64,000 nt of DNA, from assembly GCA_963701735.1 (NCBI GenBank), contig CAVPBI010000026.1:62001-126000 (forward strand), in the 5' to 3' direction. Below, in pieces: positions 28,059 through 38,848 of the stretch. Numbering within the stretch: position 1 is the stretch's first letter; each line of letters opens with the position of its first letter. The notes beneath the pieces are model-generated. The model was not told the DNA's origin. It did no database searches and was given only the letters and a program-made list of their open reading frames with translations. This stretch comes from CAWABB01 sp963701735 (GTDB lineage Bacteria > Bacteroidota > Ignavibacteria > UBA10030 > UBA6906). The translations under genes were made by a program, and so were the position numbers.

Positions 28059-28122
28059 CCTTCACTCCTTCACTCACTTCACTGCCTTCACTGCTTGACG
28101 CCTTCACTCCCTGACTCCTTAT
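28059..28122. repeat. Degenerate short repeat of TTCACT(C/G) upstream of dusB
   Basis: About six imperfect copies of CTTCACTC/G follow each other, and one more lies near 28152. On the coding (minus) strand they read AGTGAAGG, so the last copies supply the dusB ribosome binding site. This could be slippage-made or a leader structure; it is not translated in any good frame. Confidence 0.7.
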
Positions 28123-28212
28123 TACCTTAACGTCTGCCGTCGCCCGCTCGTTCACTCCTTAACACATGCACCTCACGTAGCTCATGCAATCCTGAGTCCC
28201 CCGCATCCCCGT

Positions 28213-29078
28213 TCAACCCTTTCTCACCTGCTTCAGCAGCCCCAGTCCGGTCTTCCAGTTGTACTTCAGCAGCGTGAACAACCGGAGCGGCAGCAAGGGT
28301 CCGAGCGAGGACGACGGGCCGGGGTAGTGCGCGCGGATCGCAAGGCCCGCAGCCGGGCCCTTTGTCGCCACGAACACCGGCTGGCGCGTGATTCCCTCCT
28401 GCCTCACCTCCAGATCCAGATGGCTGACGGAATATCCGACACTCGTGAGGAGGTCGAGCAGATCGCGGCCGTAGTTCCTGTACGTCAGGGTCAGTCCGCC
28501 CCCGCCGTGGTATTCCGGCTCGAGGAGGTGGACATCCGTCGGGCCGCTCGTGTCGACCCGCTTGAGCGTCTGAGGCCGCTCATGATCATACGGGACCGTG
28601 AGCAGCAGCGAACCGCCCGGCTTCAGGACGCGGAAGATCTCCCTGTATCCCTGGTCATCCTTCCGGACGTGCTCGAACACGTCAGACGCGATCACGACGT
28701 CGAAGTGATTGTCGGCGAAATGCAGCTTCTGGAAATCTGCGTATTCCGTCGGCTGCTTCCCTTCCGCGATCTTGTCTCGTCGTACTCCGTGGCGTAGTAC
28801 TCGAACAGCTCCTTCATCATCGGAGGATAGGAGCCGCGGGCGCTCGATTCCAGGATTCTGATCGCCCGGTCGGGCTTCCACTGAAAGAGCGGCGTGCCGG
28901 TGCGCCCGAGGAGCATGCCCAGCGTGTGCACGACCGCGCGATGGCGGCTCGATGCGCCGCAGTTGCGGCACTGCGTGCCTTCCCGCGTCTGCTCGGGATT
29001 CAGGAAGGCGCCGCTGTGGCCGCAGATCGTGCACTGCCCTGCCGGAATCGGCGAGGCATCCTGATACGAATGTATCAC
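28213..29078 (-). CDS. SAM-dependent methyltransferase with N-terminal zinc motif, frame break near 28790
   Basis: The GTG at 29078 overlaps the TGA of the dehydrogenase gene as GTGA. The N-terminus has CTICGHSGAF and CRNCGASSRHR, a C-x2-C ... C-x2-C zinc knuckle, then ARGSYPPMMKELFEYYATEY. Near 28790 the frame must change to continue as DKIAEGKQPTEYADFQKLHF, then FDVVIASDVFEHVRKDDQGY and FRVLKPGGSLLLTVPYDHE, which are motifs II and III of a class I methyltransferase. About 288 residues. Zinc-knuckle methyltransferases of this shape are often in glycan or natural-product loci; no such neighbours are seen here, so the substrate is unknown. Confidence 0.78.
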
Positions 29079-30091
29079 GCCTTCTCCATCGTGCGGATGA
29101 TCTCCTCGCCCATCTCCCGCGTCCCCACAGGCGACGCCGGGTTCAGGTCGCGCGTGACTCCCTTGCCGGAGCGGATGACTTCCTGCACCGCCTTCTCGAT
29201 CCTGTCGGCGGCCTTGTCTTCCCCCAGATGGCGGAGCATCATGACGCCCCCCAGGATCAGGGCGGCCGGGTTGGCGATATTCTTGCCCGCGATGTCGGGG
29301 GCGCTCCCATGGACCGCCTCGAAGATCGCCGCTTCGTATCCGATGTTGCCGCCGGGCGCGAGGCCGAGCCCGCCGACCAGCCCGGATGCGAGGTCCGACA
29401 GGATATCCCCGAAGAGATTCGTCGTGACGATCACATCGAACTGATACGGGTTGATGACCATCTGCATCGCCATGTTGTCGACGATCTTGTCGTCGCTCTG
29501 GAGGTCGGGATACTTCTTGACCCATTTCCCTCGCGACGTCCAGGAACAGTCCGCCCGTGTACTTCAGGATGTTCGCCTTGTGCACGGTCGTGACTTTTTT
29601 CCGCCCGTGGGTTCTGGCGTACTCGTAGGCATACTTGAGGATCCGCTCTGAGCCTGAGCGCGTGACGATCCCGATCGTTTCGGCCGCGCTTCGTGCGGGG
29701 TCGATATAGTGTTCGATGCCGGCGTAGAACTCCTCGGTGTTCTCGCGGACGATCACCAGGTCGATGCCGGCGTACCTGGACTTGACTCCCTCGAACGATC
29801 GCGCCGGCCGGATGTTCGCGTACAGGTCGAACTCTTTCCGGAGTGCAACGTTGACGCTCCGGAATCCCGAGCCCACAGGGGTTGTCAGCGGCCCCTTGAG
29901 GGCGACCTTGTTCTTCGAGATCGAGTCGAGGACGTGCTGCGGGAGAGGGTCTTTGTATTTGTCGATGGCAGGGAGGCCCGCTTCCTGCAGCTCCCATTCG
30001 ATGTCGGCGCCGGAGGCCTTGATGACGTTGACCGCGACTTCGGCGATGCTGGGGCCGATACCGTCGCCGGGGATGAGGGTGATGTGTGCAT
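29075..30091 (-). CDS. NAD-dependent isocitrate/isopropylmalate-type dehydrogenase, frame breaks near 30085 and 29525
   Basis: The ATG at 30091 needs a one-base correction within the first codons to read ITLIPGDGIGPSIAEVAVNV, the family start. Then ALKGPLTTPVGSGFRSVNVA and LRKEFDLYANIRPARSFEGV, which has the substrate Ser/Arg pattern of isocitrate rather than isopropylmalate dehydrogenases. VIVRENTEEFYAGIEHYIDP follows, then KANILKYTGGLFLDVAREM. Near 29525 a second shift leads to KYPDLQSDDKIVDNMAMQMV, TNLFGDILSDLASGLVGGLG and HGSAPDIAGKNIANPAALIL (NAD-binding end). About 338 residues after joining. It oxidises isocitrate to 2-oxoglutarate in the TCA cycle (likely), with 3-isopropylmalate or homoisocitrate as alternatives. 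It is first of a coupled pair with the methyltransferase. Confidence 0.83.
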
Positions 30092-30313
30092 GAGTCGACT
30101 GGAAATTCGATGCGAAGCGGGCTGTGCATATTATCTTAAAAATGTATGGAAAAGCCGGAGGACATCCAAGGAATCACCGCCCCTCCGCTCGCCTGGATCC
30201 TGTCGGGTCGGGTGGTCCGGCAATGCGTGAACGAGATAGTCCGAGCGGAAAGCGTGCTGAGCGAAGGCTCCCCGGATTGACAGGAGGCCTGCGCGTCCGG
30301 CTCTATATTAGCC

Positions 30314-30600
30314 ATGACCCTCTACGGGCCGGACTCCCAAAAGCCACGATTCTTCATTAATCGGACCGGAATCAGCGAACGTTCCAGGAAGGAAAGAGTG
30401 CTCGTGGACATAGAACGATACAGCAGAGACCAAAAGGCCGTTCTGGTAACGCACGGTTCGGCTCCGGCCTTGGCATAGGCATCGCCCTGGGCATTGCGCT
30501 CGGTGTCGCGATGGGCAACATCGGTGCGGGCATCGCGATCGGCATTGCCATCGGCGCGGGCATCGGGACGACGTTGAGGAACAAGAGGGAGAAGAAGTGA
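30314..30600 (+). CDS. Small glycine-zipper membrane protein, likely frame break near 30450
   Basis: The C-terminal reading frame (to the TGA at 30598-30600) gives FGSGLGIGIALGIALGVAMG, then NIGAGIAIGIAIGAGIGTTL and RNKREKK: one long glycine-zipper helix pair (GxxxG spacing) with a basic end. That frame has no ATG, GTG or TTG at a useful place. The ATG at 30314 opens MTLYGPDSQKPRFFINRTGI in another frame that stops at 30478, so a single indel near 30440-30460 would join both into about 95 residues. Glycine-zipper peptides of this kind oligomerise in membranes; the role is unknown. It is convergent with comM (8 nt gap). Confidence 0.5.
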
Positions 30601-30608
30601 GGGTTTCG

Positions 30609-32149
30609 CTACACGACGAGGTTCCTGTCGAGCGCGCGGTACTGGATCGCCTCGCTCACATGCTCCGGCCGGATGCATGCCTGATCCGGCCAGGTCGGCG
30701 ATCGTGCGCGCGACTTTCAGGATACGGTCGTAGGCGCGGGCCGAGAGGCCGAGCCGCGTGATCGCCATCTTCAGCAGCTGCTCACACGCGTCGTCCACCG
30801 TGCAGATCTGCCGAATCTCCTGCGGCCGCATGTCCGCATTCGAGTAGACCCCCTTCACACCCGCGAACCGTCCGGCCTGAATCTCTCGTGCCGCAGTCAC
30901 CCGCTCGCGTATGCGGCTGGACGTCTCGCCCGCCTCCTTGCTCGCAAGCTCCCGGTACTTCACGGCGGGCACATCGATGTGCAGGTCGATACGGTCCATC
31001 AACGGGCCGGAGATCCGCATCAGGTATTTCTGGACGCTCCAGGCCTGGCAGGCGCACTCCTTGTTCGGGTCGCCGAAGTGTCCGCACGGACAGGGATTCA
31101 TCGCACACACGAGCATGAAGTTGGCGGGAAACTCGACGGAGAGACGGGAGCGGCTGATCGTGACGCGGCCGTCTTCCAGGGGCTGACGCAGGACCTCGAG
31201 GGCGTTCCGCTCGAATTCCGGAAGTTCGTCGAGGAAGAGGACGCCGTGATGCGCAAGCGAGATCTCGCCCGGGCGCGGAACCAGTCCCCCACCCACCAGG
31301 GCAGCGTCCGAAATCGTGTGATGCGGAGCCCTGAAGGGCCTTGTCCCAACGAGCGCGGTCTCGGGAGGGAGGATGCTCGCGACCGAATGGATCGTGGTCG
31401 TCTCGAGCGCCTCCTCGAACGTCATCGGAGGAAGGATACTCGGCAATCGCTTCGCGAGCATCGTCTTTCCGGAGCCGGGCGGTCCGACGAGGAGGATGTT
31501 GTGCGCGCCCGCGGCCGCGACCTCCAGCGCGCGCTTCACGTTCTCCTGCCCCTTCACGTCGGAGAAGTCCGACAGGTACTGCCGGTCGTGCGCGAACAGC
31601 TCGTCCACGTTCACGGAGAGCGGCAAAAGCCGGGCGTGGTCGGCGTTCAGGAACTCGACGACCTCCTTCAGCGTCGCCACGGGATAGACAGCGACACCGC
31701 TCACCATGGCGGCTTCCTTGCCGTTCTCGCGGGGCACGACCAGCCCGCGGATCCCGCGTCGGCGTGCTTCCATGCGCGATCGGCAGGACCCCGTGGACCG
31801 GCCGGATCCCGCCGTCCAGCGCCAGTTCCCCCAGCAACACGAACTCACCCAGCACTTCCTGCGAGACCTGGTCCGTCGCGGCCAGAATTCCTATCGCCAT
31901 CGACACATCGAACGCCGACCCCTCTTTTCTGATGTCCGCCGGGGCGAGATTGATGGTGATCTTGCGGATGGGGAATTCGTAGCCGCAGTTCCGGATCGCG
32001 GCCGAGATCCGCTCCCTGCTTTCGCGGACGGTGTTATCTGGGAGGCCGACGATGGAGAAGCCGGGGATCTGCTTGTCGAGGTTGGTCTCGACCTCGATCA
32101 GGACCGCGTTGACGCCGTATGTGGAGGCGGTGAGTGCGCGCGAGAGCAT
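30609..32149 (-). CDS. comM: ComM/YifB-like Mg-chelatase family ATPase, frame breaks near 31775 and 30670
   Basis: The ATG at 32149 gives MLSRALTASTYGVNAVLIEV and PGFSIVGLPDNTVRESRERI, then INLAPADIRKEGSAFDVSMA, the N-terminal domain of ComM. After VHGVLPIA the frame changes near 31775 and continues EARRRGIRGLVVPRENGKEA. The AAA+ core has Walker A GPPGSGKTMLAKR, Walker B GVLFLDELPEF and CAMNPCPCGHFGDPNKEC with its zinc cysteines. Near 30670 another shift restores the normal end, IRPEHVSEAIQYRALDRNLV, with a TAG at 30609. About 512 residues, exactly the family size. In Haemophilus and Vibrio ComM is a hexameric helicase aiding branch migration during natural transformation. Stand-alone gene here. 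Confidence 0.88.
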
Positions 32150-32359
32150 CCGGGGTCCCCACTCTCCATACTCGAAGTGGGGAACGTTTACGACACTTGC
32201 TTGGGGGGTGTCAAGGGACTGGGCCAGTCTAGCGAGGAGGGTCTGAGAGATTGGCGTTCAACGTAGCAGTATTCGCGGGGTCTGTTGAATCTCGAATCCC
32301 TCTCCCCTATCTTCCCCGGTAGAGGGTGTTCTTTGCGCCGCAGGAATCATTACAATCCC

Positions 32360-35300
32360 ATGGATATTTCCATGATCGGCTCCTGCGCTTTCAGCCACCG
32401 GCTCAGCGCATTTTCCCGGGCATCATTGTCGGGCCTCCGGGCAAGCCTCACGGTGTCCCTCCTCTTCGTGGGCGTCCAGACCTCGCCTTCGCAAAACAAG
32501 CTCCTCCCCGTTCTCCATTTCAACCACCTCACGACGGCCGACGGACTCCCGACGAACAACATCTTCGGCGTTTCGCGCGACAGCAAAGGCTTCGTCTGGG
32601 TTGGAAGCGGAAGCGGACTGGCCAGATACGACGGGTACGGCTTCAAGACCTACCGCAACCTGCTGAATGATTCCTCCTCCATATCGTCCAGCATGGTCAC
32701 GGGGGCGAAAGAGGACAGTAAACATCGCCTCTGGGTGAGTACATGGGATGCAGGCCTGAGCCTCTATGACCCCGGCCGCGATTGCTTCATCAATTTCTAC
32801 CCGCGACCCGGAGACTCCACCTGGCTCCAGACACGGTCGGTGTATTCAATGCTGGAGGACGCAGACGGAGTTCTCTGGTTCGGGACGAGCAAAGGAGAGG
32901 GGGGGATTGTTCGCGTGGATTTGCCTGAGCCCGCGGAAGCCGGCAACATGGAGGATCTTGCGCGCGGCATTCATTTCAAGACGTACAGTCTTGGAACACC
33001 GCGCAATGGCGCAAATGACATGTGCATGCACCCCGATGGCAGGATCCTCGTGGCTTCCGACAGCGGACTGCTGTTTTTCGACCGCAAGACCGGCGCGATT
33101 TCGCGTCCGGACTTCCCGGACCCAATCGGTCGGCGACTCGATTCCGTTTTCATATGGCGTCTCATTCAAGACCAGTCCGCAAACCTCTGGCTGGCGACAT
33201 CGGGAGGTCTTTTTAAGATCGATTGGAAGAACGGGAAGGTTCTGAACTATCGGCACAGCAAAGATGACCCCCTCTCGATTGCCAGGGATGACCTTCAGGA
33301 CGGCGTGCTGGACAGGGAGGGAAACATCTGGCTTGCGAGCACTGAAGGGGTACAACTCTTTTCACCCGCGACGGGAAGATGCATGCAGTACCTGACGTCT
33401 GGCTCGCCTCCCGGTGGCAATGCCAGCATGATCCTGACGCTCGACCAGACGGGGACTCTCTGGATCAGTACGGGCGGTGGCGGGCTCTACTGGCTCAGCA
33501 AGAAATCCCTGCGGTTCCCGCACTATTCACATGGACGCCAGGGAACGCCGGCATGGGGATTTGAATCGATCGAACGCACGCGGGACGGTGAGTACTGGTT
33601 CTGCTCCTACGGGTGGGTGCACCAGGTGAACGTCCAGGAGCGGACCATTGTGAAGTCTTTTGATGTTATGCGGGGTGCAAAAGCGACGTATTGGCAGTCC
33701 AACATGCGTACGTCGTTCCTCGATGAACACGGGACGCTGTGGTACGGTATCTGGGGGCCCGGTCTTTACAGGGTCGATCTGGCCACACAGCAGGTAACGA
33801 GCTTCCAATATCCGGCTCAGCTCGCGGGGGATGCTGCAGTGAGGAGCATCGCCCCCGGGTCGGGTGATTCTCTCTGGATAGCGGCGGCGCATGACGGCCT
33901 CTGGAAATTCGATCCCGCATCAGGCAGGTTCCGGCGAGGGTCCAGGACGCCGTTTCCCCGAGGCAATGACGTCATGAAGGACCGGAGCGGGATGATCTGG
34001 GTGGCCACGATTCTCGACGGCCTCTATCGTATTGATCCGGTAACCGACTCGGTAGAACATTTCGTGCACGACCGCTTCGACCCGAATTCTTTAAGCAACG
34101 ATCGAACGAATAATCTGTACGAAGACCCTTCCGGCAGAGTATGGTTCGGGGCTGTCAATGTCATCAACCGCTGGAATCCGACGAATCGGACGTTCACGCG
34201 ATATCCCAATCCTGCATTTCCGGAGTCGAATGCCGCGCGTGTCATCGGACCAGACCGGAAAGGCAGGTTGTGGGTATCGTACGGCAACGGACAGCTGGCG
34301 ATGTTTGACCCTTCCAGCGGTCAGTTCGTGAACTTTGACGGTTCGGATGGCGTCTGCGGTTATGTGTTTGACATGGAAAACCTGGACGACGGGAAAGTGC
34401 TGCTCAGCGGCTCCGGTGGCCTGAACATATTTGATCCCGACAGTGTCCTGAATGTCCATCGTACGGAGCCGCCCCTCGTGTTCACCCGGATGAGCATCAA
34501 TGATCGTTCGGTCGTTCCAACAGCGATGGTCGATGGGTCCGGCTCTTTGCAGCTTCCTTCTGATCAGAACGTGATCGAGCTGGAATTCGCGGCCCTCGAC
34601 ATCGATGCCCCGCAGCTGGTCGAATATCGGTACCGGCTGGAAGGCCTGGAAAAGGAGTGGGTGGAACTCAAAGGCCGTCGCTACGTGCGGTACCCCGGCC
34701 TCCGCCCCGGAGAGTACCGGTTAAGGGTCAGGGCTGCTTCCTCCCGCGGCGAGTGGCCTGACCGGGAGATCGCGCTGGCGATCAGCATCGCTCCTCCCTG
34801 GTGGCAGACGCGGTGGGCATACGGTGGATACGTGCTGTTGTTGCTCACACTTGCGGCCGCGGCGTATCAGCTGAGACTCAAGCAACTGCGTCTGAAGCAA
34901 CAGGTCGAGATGGAACGCTTTCAGGCGGAACGCATTGCGGAGGTGGATCAGACTGAAATCCCGGTTCTTTGCGAATGTGTCCCATGAATTCAGAACGCCG
35001 CTCACGTTGATACTCGGACCGGCTGAACAGGCGATCGAATCGACCCGGGAACCGGTGACGCGTAAGAAGCTGCTCCTCATCAAGGACAACACGGAGAGAC
35101 TGCACTCACTCGTCAACCAATTGCTCGATTTCTCCCGCCTGGAATCGGGCACGATGAAGCTCCAGGTGTCCCGCATTGATGTGGTGGAGTTCCTGCGGCG
35201 GACGGCGATGTCGTTTGAATCGTGGGCCGAGAGGAAGAAGATCGACCTGGAGTTCCGCTCTGAGATTGACTCGGCCAGCGGCTTCATCGACACGGACAAG

Positions 35301-36509
35301 CTGGAGAAGATTCTCAACAACCTGATGTCGAATGCGTTGAAGTTCACGCCGGACGGCGGAGCGGTTGTGGTTTCCGCTCAACTCACCGCCCCGGAGAGGG
35401 GTGCATCACTCACTGTCACTGTGTCCGACTCCGGTCCCGGCATTGCCCCTGAGCATCTTCCCCACATCTTCGACCGCTTCTACCGTGCCGATGAAACTCA
35501 CACGACCGAAGGAACAGGGATCGGTCTGGCGCTCACGAAGGAGCTCGTGGAACTCCATCACGGGAGAATAGATGCACAGAGCACACCCGGCCAGGGATCG
35601 GTGTTTGCGGTAACCCTGCCGATCGGAGAGTCTGCGTATCGGCGGGACGAGATCCTGGAGTCTCCCCTTCAGAGCGAGAGGCCCGAGCATGCTCCCATTG
35701 TCGGCTCTCCCGAGGCATCCGGGGATATTCCTGCCTCACAGTCGACGGATGGAAAGCCGATAGTGCTGATCGTGGAGGATAACGCGGACCTCCGCAGGTA
35801 TATTCGAGAGTTCCTGGAACCAGACTATGCGGTCCGCGAGGCGAAGGACGGGAAAGAAGGGTACGATCAGGGGACAGAAGTGGTTCCGGACATTGTCATC
35901 ACCGATCTGATGATGCCGAAAATGGATGGGATGGAGCTCTGCCGTGCATTGAAGAAAGACGTGCGGACCAGCCATATTCCGGTCATCCTCCTGACCGCCC
36001 GGGCGGGGACCGAGAGCAAGATCGAGGGGCTGGAAACCGGCGCTGACGACTACGTCACCAAGCCGTTTGATGCCAAGGAACTGATGGCGCGCGTGCGGAA
36101 CCTGATTCAGCAGCGGCGCCTGCTGCGCGCGAAGTTCTCGGCTGGCGTGGTTCTGAAGCCAGGTGAGGTGACGGTGACTTCCCTCGACGACGCATTCTTG
36201 AAGAGGGTCATGGATACTGTGGAAAAACGGATGGGCGACGAAGACTTTGGGGTTGAAGAGATCGCCCACGAGGTGGCCCTCAGCCGGAGGCATCTCGACC
36301 GGAAGCTGGCGGGCCTCACCAACCTCTCTGCGGCCGAATTCGTCCGGTATATGCGCCTTCAGCGGGCCCGGGAGCTACTTATGAAAGATGCCGCCACGGT
36401 GGCCGAGATTGCCTTCCAGGTCGGCTTCGGAAGCCCCTCGTATTTCAGCACTTGCTTCCGCGAGCGGTTTGGCTGTTTGCCCTCAGAGATACACAGGAAG
36501 TCCTCCTAG
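32360..36509 (+). CDS. Hybrid two-component system protein (propeller sensor, histidine kinase, receiver, AraC output), frame break near 34945
   Basis: About 1380 residues after one frame correction. A signal anchor (LTVSLLFVGVQTSPSQ) leads to a two-propeller sensor made of Reg_prop repeats (TTADGLPTNNIFGVSRDSKG, GFVWVGSGSGLARYDGYGF) and a Y_Y_Y domain (YRYRLEGLEKEWVELKGRRY). A membrane helix (GGYVLLLLTLAAAAYQL) follows. Near 34945 the frame shifts, then H-box FFANVSHEFRTPLTLILGPA, N-box NNLMSNALKFTP, G-boxes SDSGPGIAPEHLPHIFDRF and GTGIGLALTKELV. Receiver: IVEDNADLRRYI, ITDLMMPKMDGMEL (phospho-Asp), VTKPFDAKEL. C-terminal AraC HTH: AEIAFQVGFGSPSYFSTCF. This is the Bacteroidota HTCS design, sensing often sugars outside and binding DNA inside. 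The ATG at 32360 is chosen; 32372 is possible. Downstream same-strand secreted proteins may be its targets (inference). Confidence 0.88.
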
Positions 36510-36891
36510 TGCCGCGCTTAGCCATCATACGTTACAATGCCCTATCTGACACAGCTGGTTGGCGCGAGCACTGGCCCCTTTGTGTTCATAGCAATTGAGA
36601 ATTGAGGGGCACTAGCCCGCTTAAGCCATCCTTCTTCGTTGGTCCTTGTGACCCACCTGGCACGTCCAAATTTCAATAGTGTTTGTCCAGACCCTGCTAC
36701 CTCCTCCGCTGTCGATTTCTCTACATTCGACCGGACCCTGGACAGGAGAACCGCTCCGTGGAACGTTCGACCGTTCCGCCCGCAATTCTCCCCGCAGGCC
36801 TGATCTTCCCAAACTGCAGCCAGCATGATGGAAAAGGCCTGCGAGGAACGGACATCCGGGGGCTACATCTCTTTCCCACCGGAGGTCAGCT
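36510..36891. other. Intergenic leader of the secreted beta-helix gene
   Basis: No credible gene on either strand. It must hold the end of the hybrid sensor transcript and possibly the promoter of the beta-helix gene. GGAGG at 36881-36885 is the ribosome binding site of the next gene. No strong hairpin or repeat seen. Confidence 0.5.
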
Positions 36892-38754
36892 ATGAAAGGC
36901 GATTCGCTCTCAATTCTGCTGCTCTTCGCGGCACTGTTGTTCGGAAGTAGCGACGCATTCGGCCAAGCCGTCGAGACAAATGACGCACGCAATCCAAACG
37001 TCGCCACGGTGCGCCTGGTTCCCTCTCAGTACTCGACAATCCAGGCCGGTATTGATGCCGCCAACGATGGTGACACGGTGCTCGTTTCTGACGGCACCTA
37101 CTATGAGAACATACGATTCATGGGGAAGAAGATCGTCGTCGCCAGCACATATCTCACGACAAGCGACACATCCCATATTTCGAGAACAGTCATCGACGGG
37201 AGCAGGGCACTTCTCGTGGACAGCGCCTCCGTTGTGTACTTCATCTCGGGCGAGGACACCAATTCGGTACTCTGCGGATTCACGATCACGGGAGGCACAG
37301 GGACCTACCTCCCGGCGTGGGATACCCGCGAAGGAGGAGGAGTACTCTGCATATCCTCGGGCGCGAGACTGATACGGAACATCATTACCGGGAATACGTG
37401 TTCAGGCGGCACTCCTGGAAGCACAATCTGGGGCGGCGGAATCTCTGCAGACCTGGGAACGATGCTGATCATAGAAGGGAATACCGTGAGCGGGAACACG
37501 TTGAATGGTGCCTGGGCGGGAGCGGCCGGTATCTATCTCTGGAATACCACTGCCATTGTCCAGAACAACAGTGTTACCGATAACACAGTGAGCACACAGG
37601 GCTCCGGATCGGCCAGCCATGGGGGTGGCATACTCTGCGAAGTCGGAACGTTCGTCTTGAAGAACAACTTCATTGCACGAAACCGTGCCCTGTCTCTAAC
37701 AGCTACACAGTATCGCAGTTATGGCGGCGGCGTGCTCGTACGTGACGGGATACTGGAGTTCCGCAACAACCGCGTTGTTGACAATCTCATTCAGACCTCA
37801 AAGAGTGCCAGCGTGTTCACATCCGGTGGCGGCATCTGTTTGCTTGCCATAGGCGCGTCTGAACTTCGGGAGACAATTCTTTCAGGCAATTACATCGGGG
37901 GCAACAGCGCCCTCGGAGGGGCCAATTCGATCGGAGGCGGCATTGCCATCAGGAATCAGAGGGCCCGGATCGAAAACAACATCATCGAAAAGAACACCGC
38001 TTTGAACGGAGGTGGCATCGGGATCGAAGGATCACTTTCGGCTGCTCCGGCGGTTCTGGTCAACAACACGATCTACGATAACAATGCAACGCAGGGAGGC
38101 GGCGCACACTTCCATGCCGGAGCAGTAGTTGTTTCGTTCAACAACATCTTCTGGGCCGATACGGCGCAGTCCCAGGCCGAGATCTCCGTCAGCGGCTCGA
38201 CGGCAGAGGTCCATTACTCCGATGTCCAGGGCGGATATTCTGGCACGGACAATATCGACATCGATCCCCTCTTTGTCCCTGGAGATTCGCTGTTCGACCT
38301 GACGGCGTCGAGTCCCTGCATCGGACGCGGGGTCGACTCGATCCAGATCGGTGGCGTTTGGTACCAGGCGCCAGCGTCCGACTTCGACGGGCATCCACGT
38401 CATCGGCCGGCCGGACTTCAGGCATCCGATATAGGCGCGCAAGAGGAGCAGGTTACAACCGGTGTCGATAATGAACGGGCAGATGTGCCGACTCGGTTCG
38501 TGCTGCAGCAGAACTACCCAAACCCCTTCAACCCGAGCACGACGATCACGTACGAACTGCCGAAGTCCTCAGAGGTCAGATTGAGCGTGTACGATATGCT
38601 CGGACGCGAAGTGACCGTGCTGGTGAGCGAGAAGAGGGATGCGGGGATTCACGAGGTGAAATTCGACGGGTCACATCTCGCGAGCGGCGTGTATTTCTAC
38701 CGTCTGACGGCAGGTGATTTCGTTCAATCGAAGGGACTCACAATTCTGAAATAG
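36892..38754 (+). CDS. Secreted right-handed beta-helix protein with type IX secretion C-terminal domain
   Basis: Intact 620 residues. Signal peptide SLSILLLFAALLFGSSDAFG. The mature start VPSQYSTIQAGIDAANDGDT and VLVSDGTYYENIRFMGKKI is the classic opening of pectate-lyase-like (NosD/DUF1565) helices. About 15 coils follow with N-N or G-G-G-I turns (GGGVLCISSGARLIRNIITG, GGGIAIRNQRARIENNIIEK, GGGAHFHAGAVVVSFNNIFW). DPLFVPGDSLFDLTASSPC is the usual end cap. The last 85 residues are the T9SS sorting domain: QNYPNPFNPSTTITYELPKS, VYDMLGREVTVLVSEKRDAG, GVYFYRLTAGDFVQSKGL. Lacks recognisable catalytic residues; probably binds or cleaves polysaccharide at the cell surface. GGAGG 7 nt before the ATG sets the start. 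Confidence 0.92.
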   Translation: MKGDSLSILLLFAALLFGSSDAFGQAVETNDARNPNVATVRLVPSQYSTIQAGIDAANDGDTVLVSDGTYYENIRFMGKKIVVASTYLTTSDTSHISRTVIDGSRALLVDSASVVYFISGEDTNSVLCGFTITGGTGTYLPAWDTREGGGVLCISSGARLIRNIITGNTCSGGTPGSTIWGGGISADLGTMLIIEGNTVSGNTLNGAWAGAAGIYLWNTTAIVQNNSVTDNTVSTQGSGSASHGGGILCEVGTFVLKNNFIARNRALSLTATQYRSYGGGVLVRDGILEFRNNRVVDNLIQTSKSASVFTSGGGICLLAIGASELRETILSGNYIGGNSALGGANSIGGGIAIRNQRARIENNIIEKNTALNGGGIGIEGSLSAAPAVLVNNTIYDNNATQGGGAHFHAGAVVVSFNNIFWADTAQSQAEISVSGSTAEVHYSDVQGGYSGTDNIDIDPLFVPGDSLFDLTASSPCIGRGVDSIQIGGVWYQAPASDFDGHPRHRPAGLQASDIGAQEEQVTTGVDNERADVPTRFVLQQNYPNPFNPSTTITYELPKSSEVRLSVYDMLGREVTVLVSEKRDAGIHEVKFDGSHLASGVYFYRLTAGDFVQSKGLTILK

Positions 38755-38848
38755 ATCCGAATGCTGAAATTGGATGGGTTGTAGCTCTCGCGTTTATTTC
38801 TCTATATTCGAACGGCTTTGCATTGCTGACAACCCCGCGGAGGTCATC

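Noticed and set aside
28059..28122. CRISPR-like array
   Set aside because: Units are only 7-9 bp with no spacers; it is a micro-repeat leader.
30124..30360. 78-residue plus-strand open frame between IDH and the glycine-zipper peptide
   Set aside because: Begins inside the promoter region of the IDH gene, no domain, no ribosome binding site, and Arg/Gly/Pro-biased composition.
32285..32359. Earlier TTG start for the hybrid sensor
   Set aside because: Would add 25 residues with no signal-peptide features; the ATG at 32360 or 32372 leads better into the hydrophobic leader.
36542..37007. Minus-strand open frames in front of the beta-helix gene
   Set aside because: No family resemblance and they run into the antisense of the secreted protein's signal peptide.
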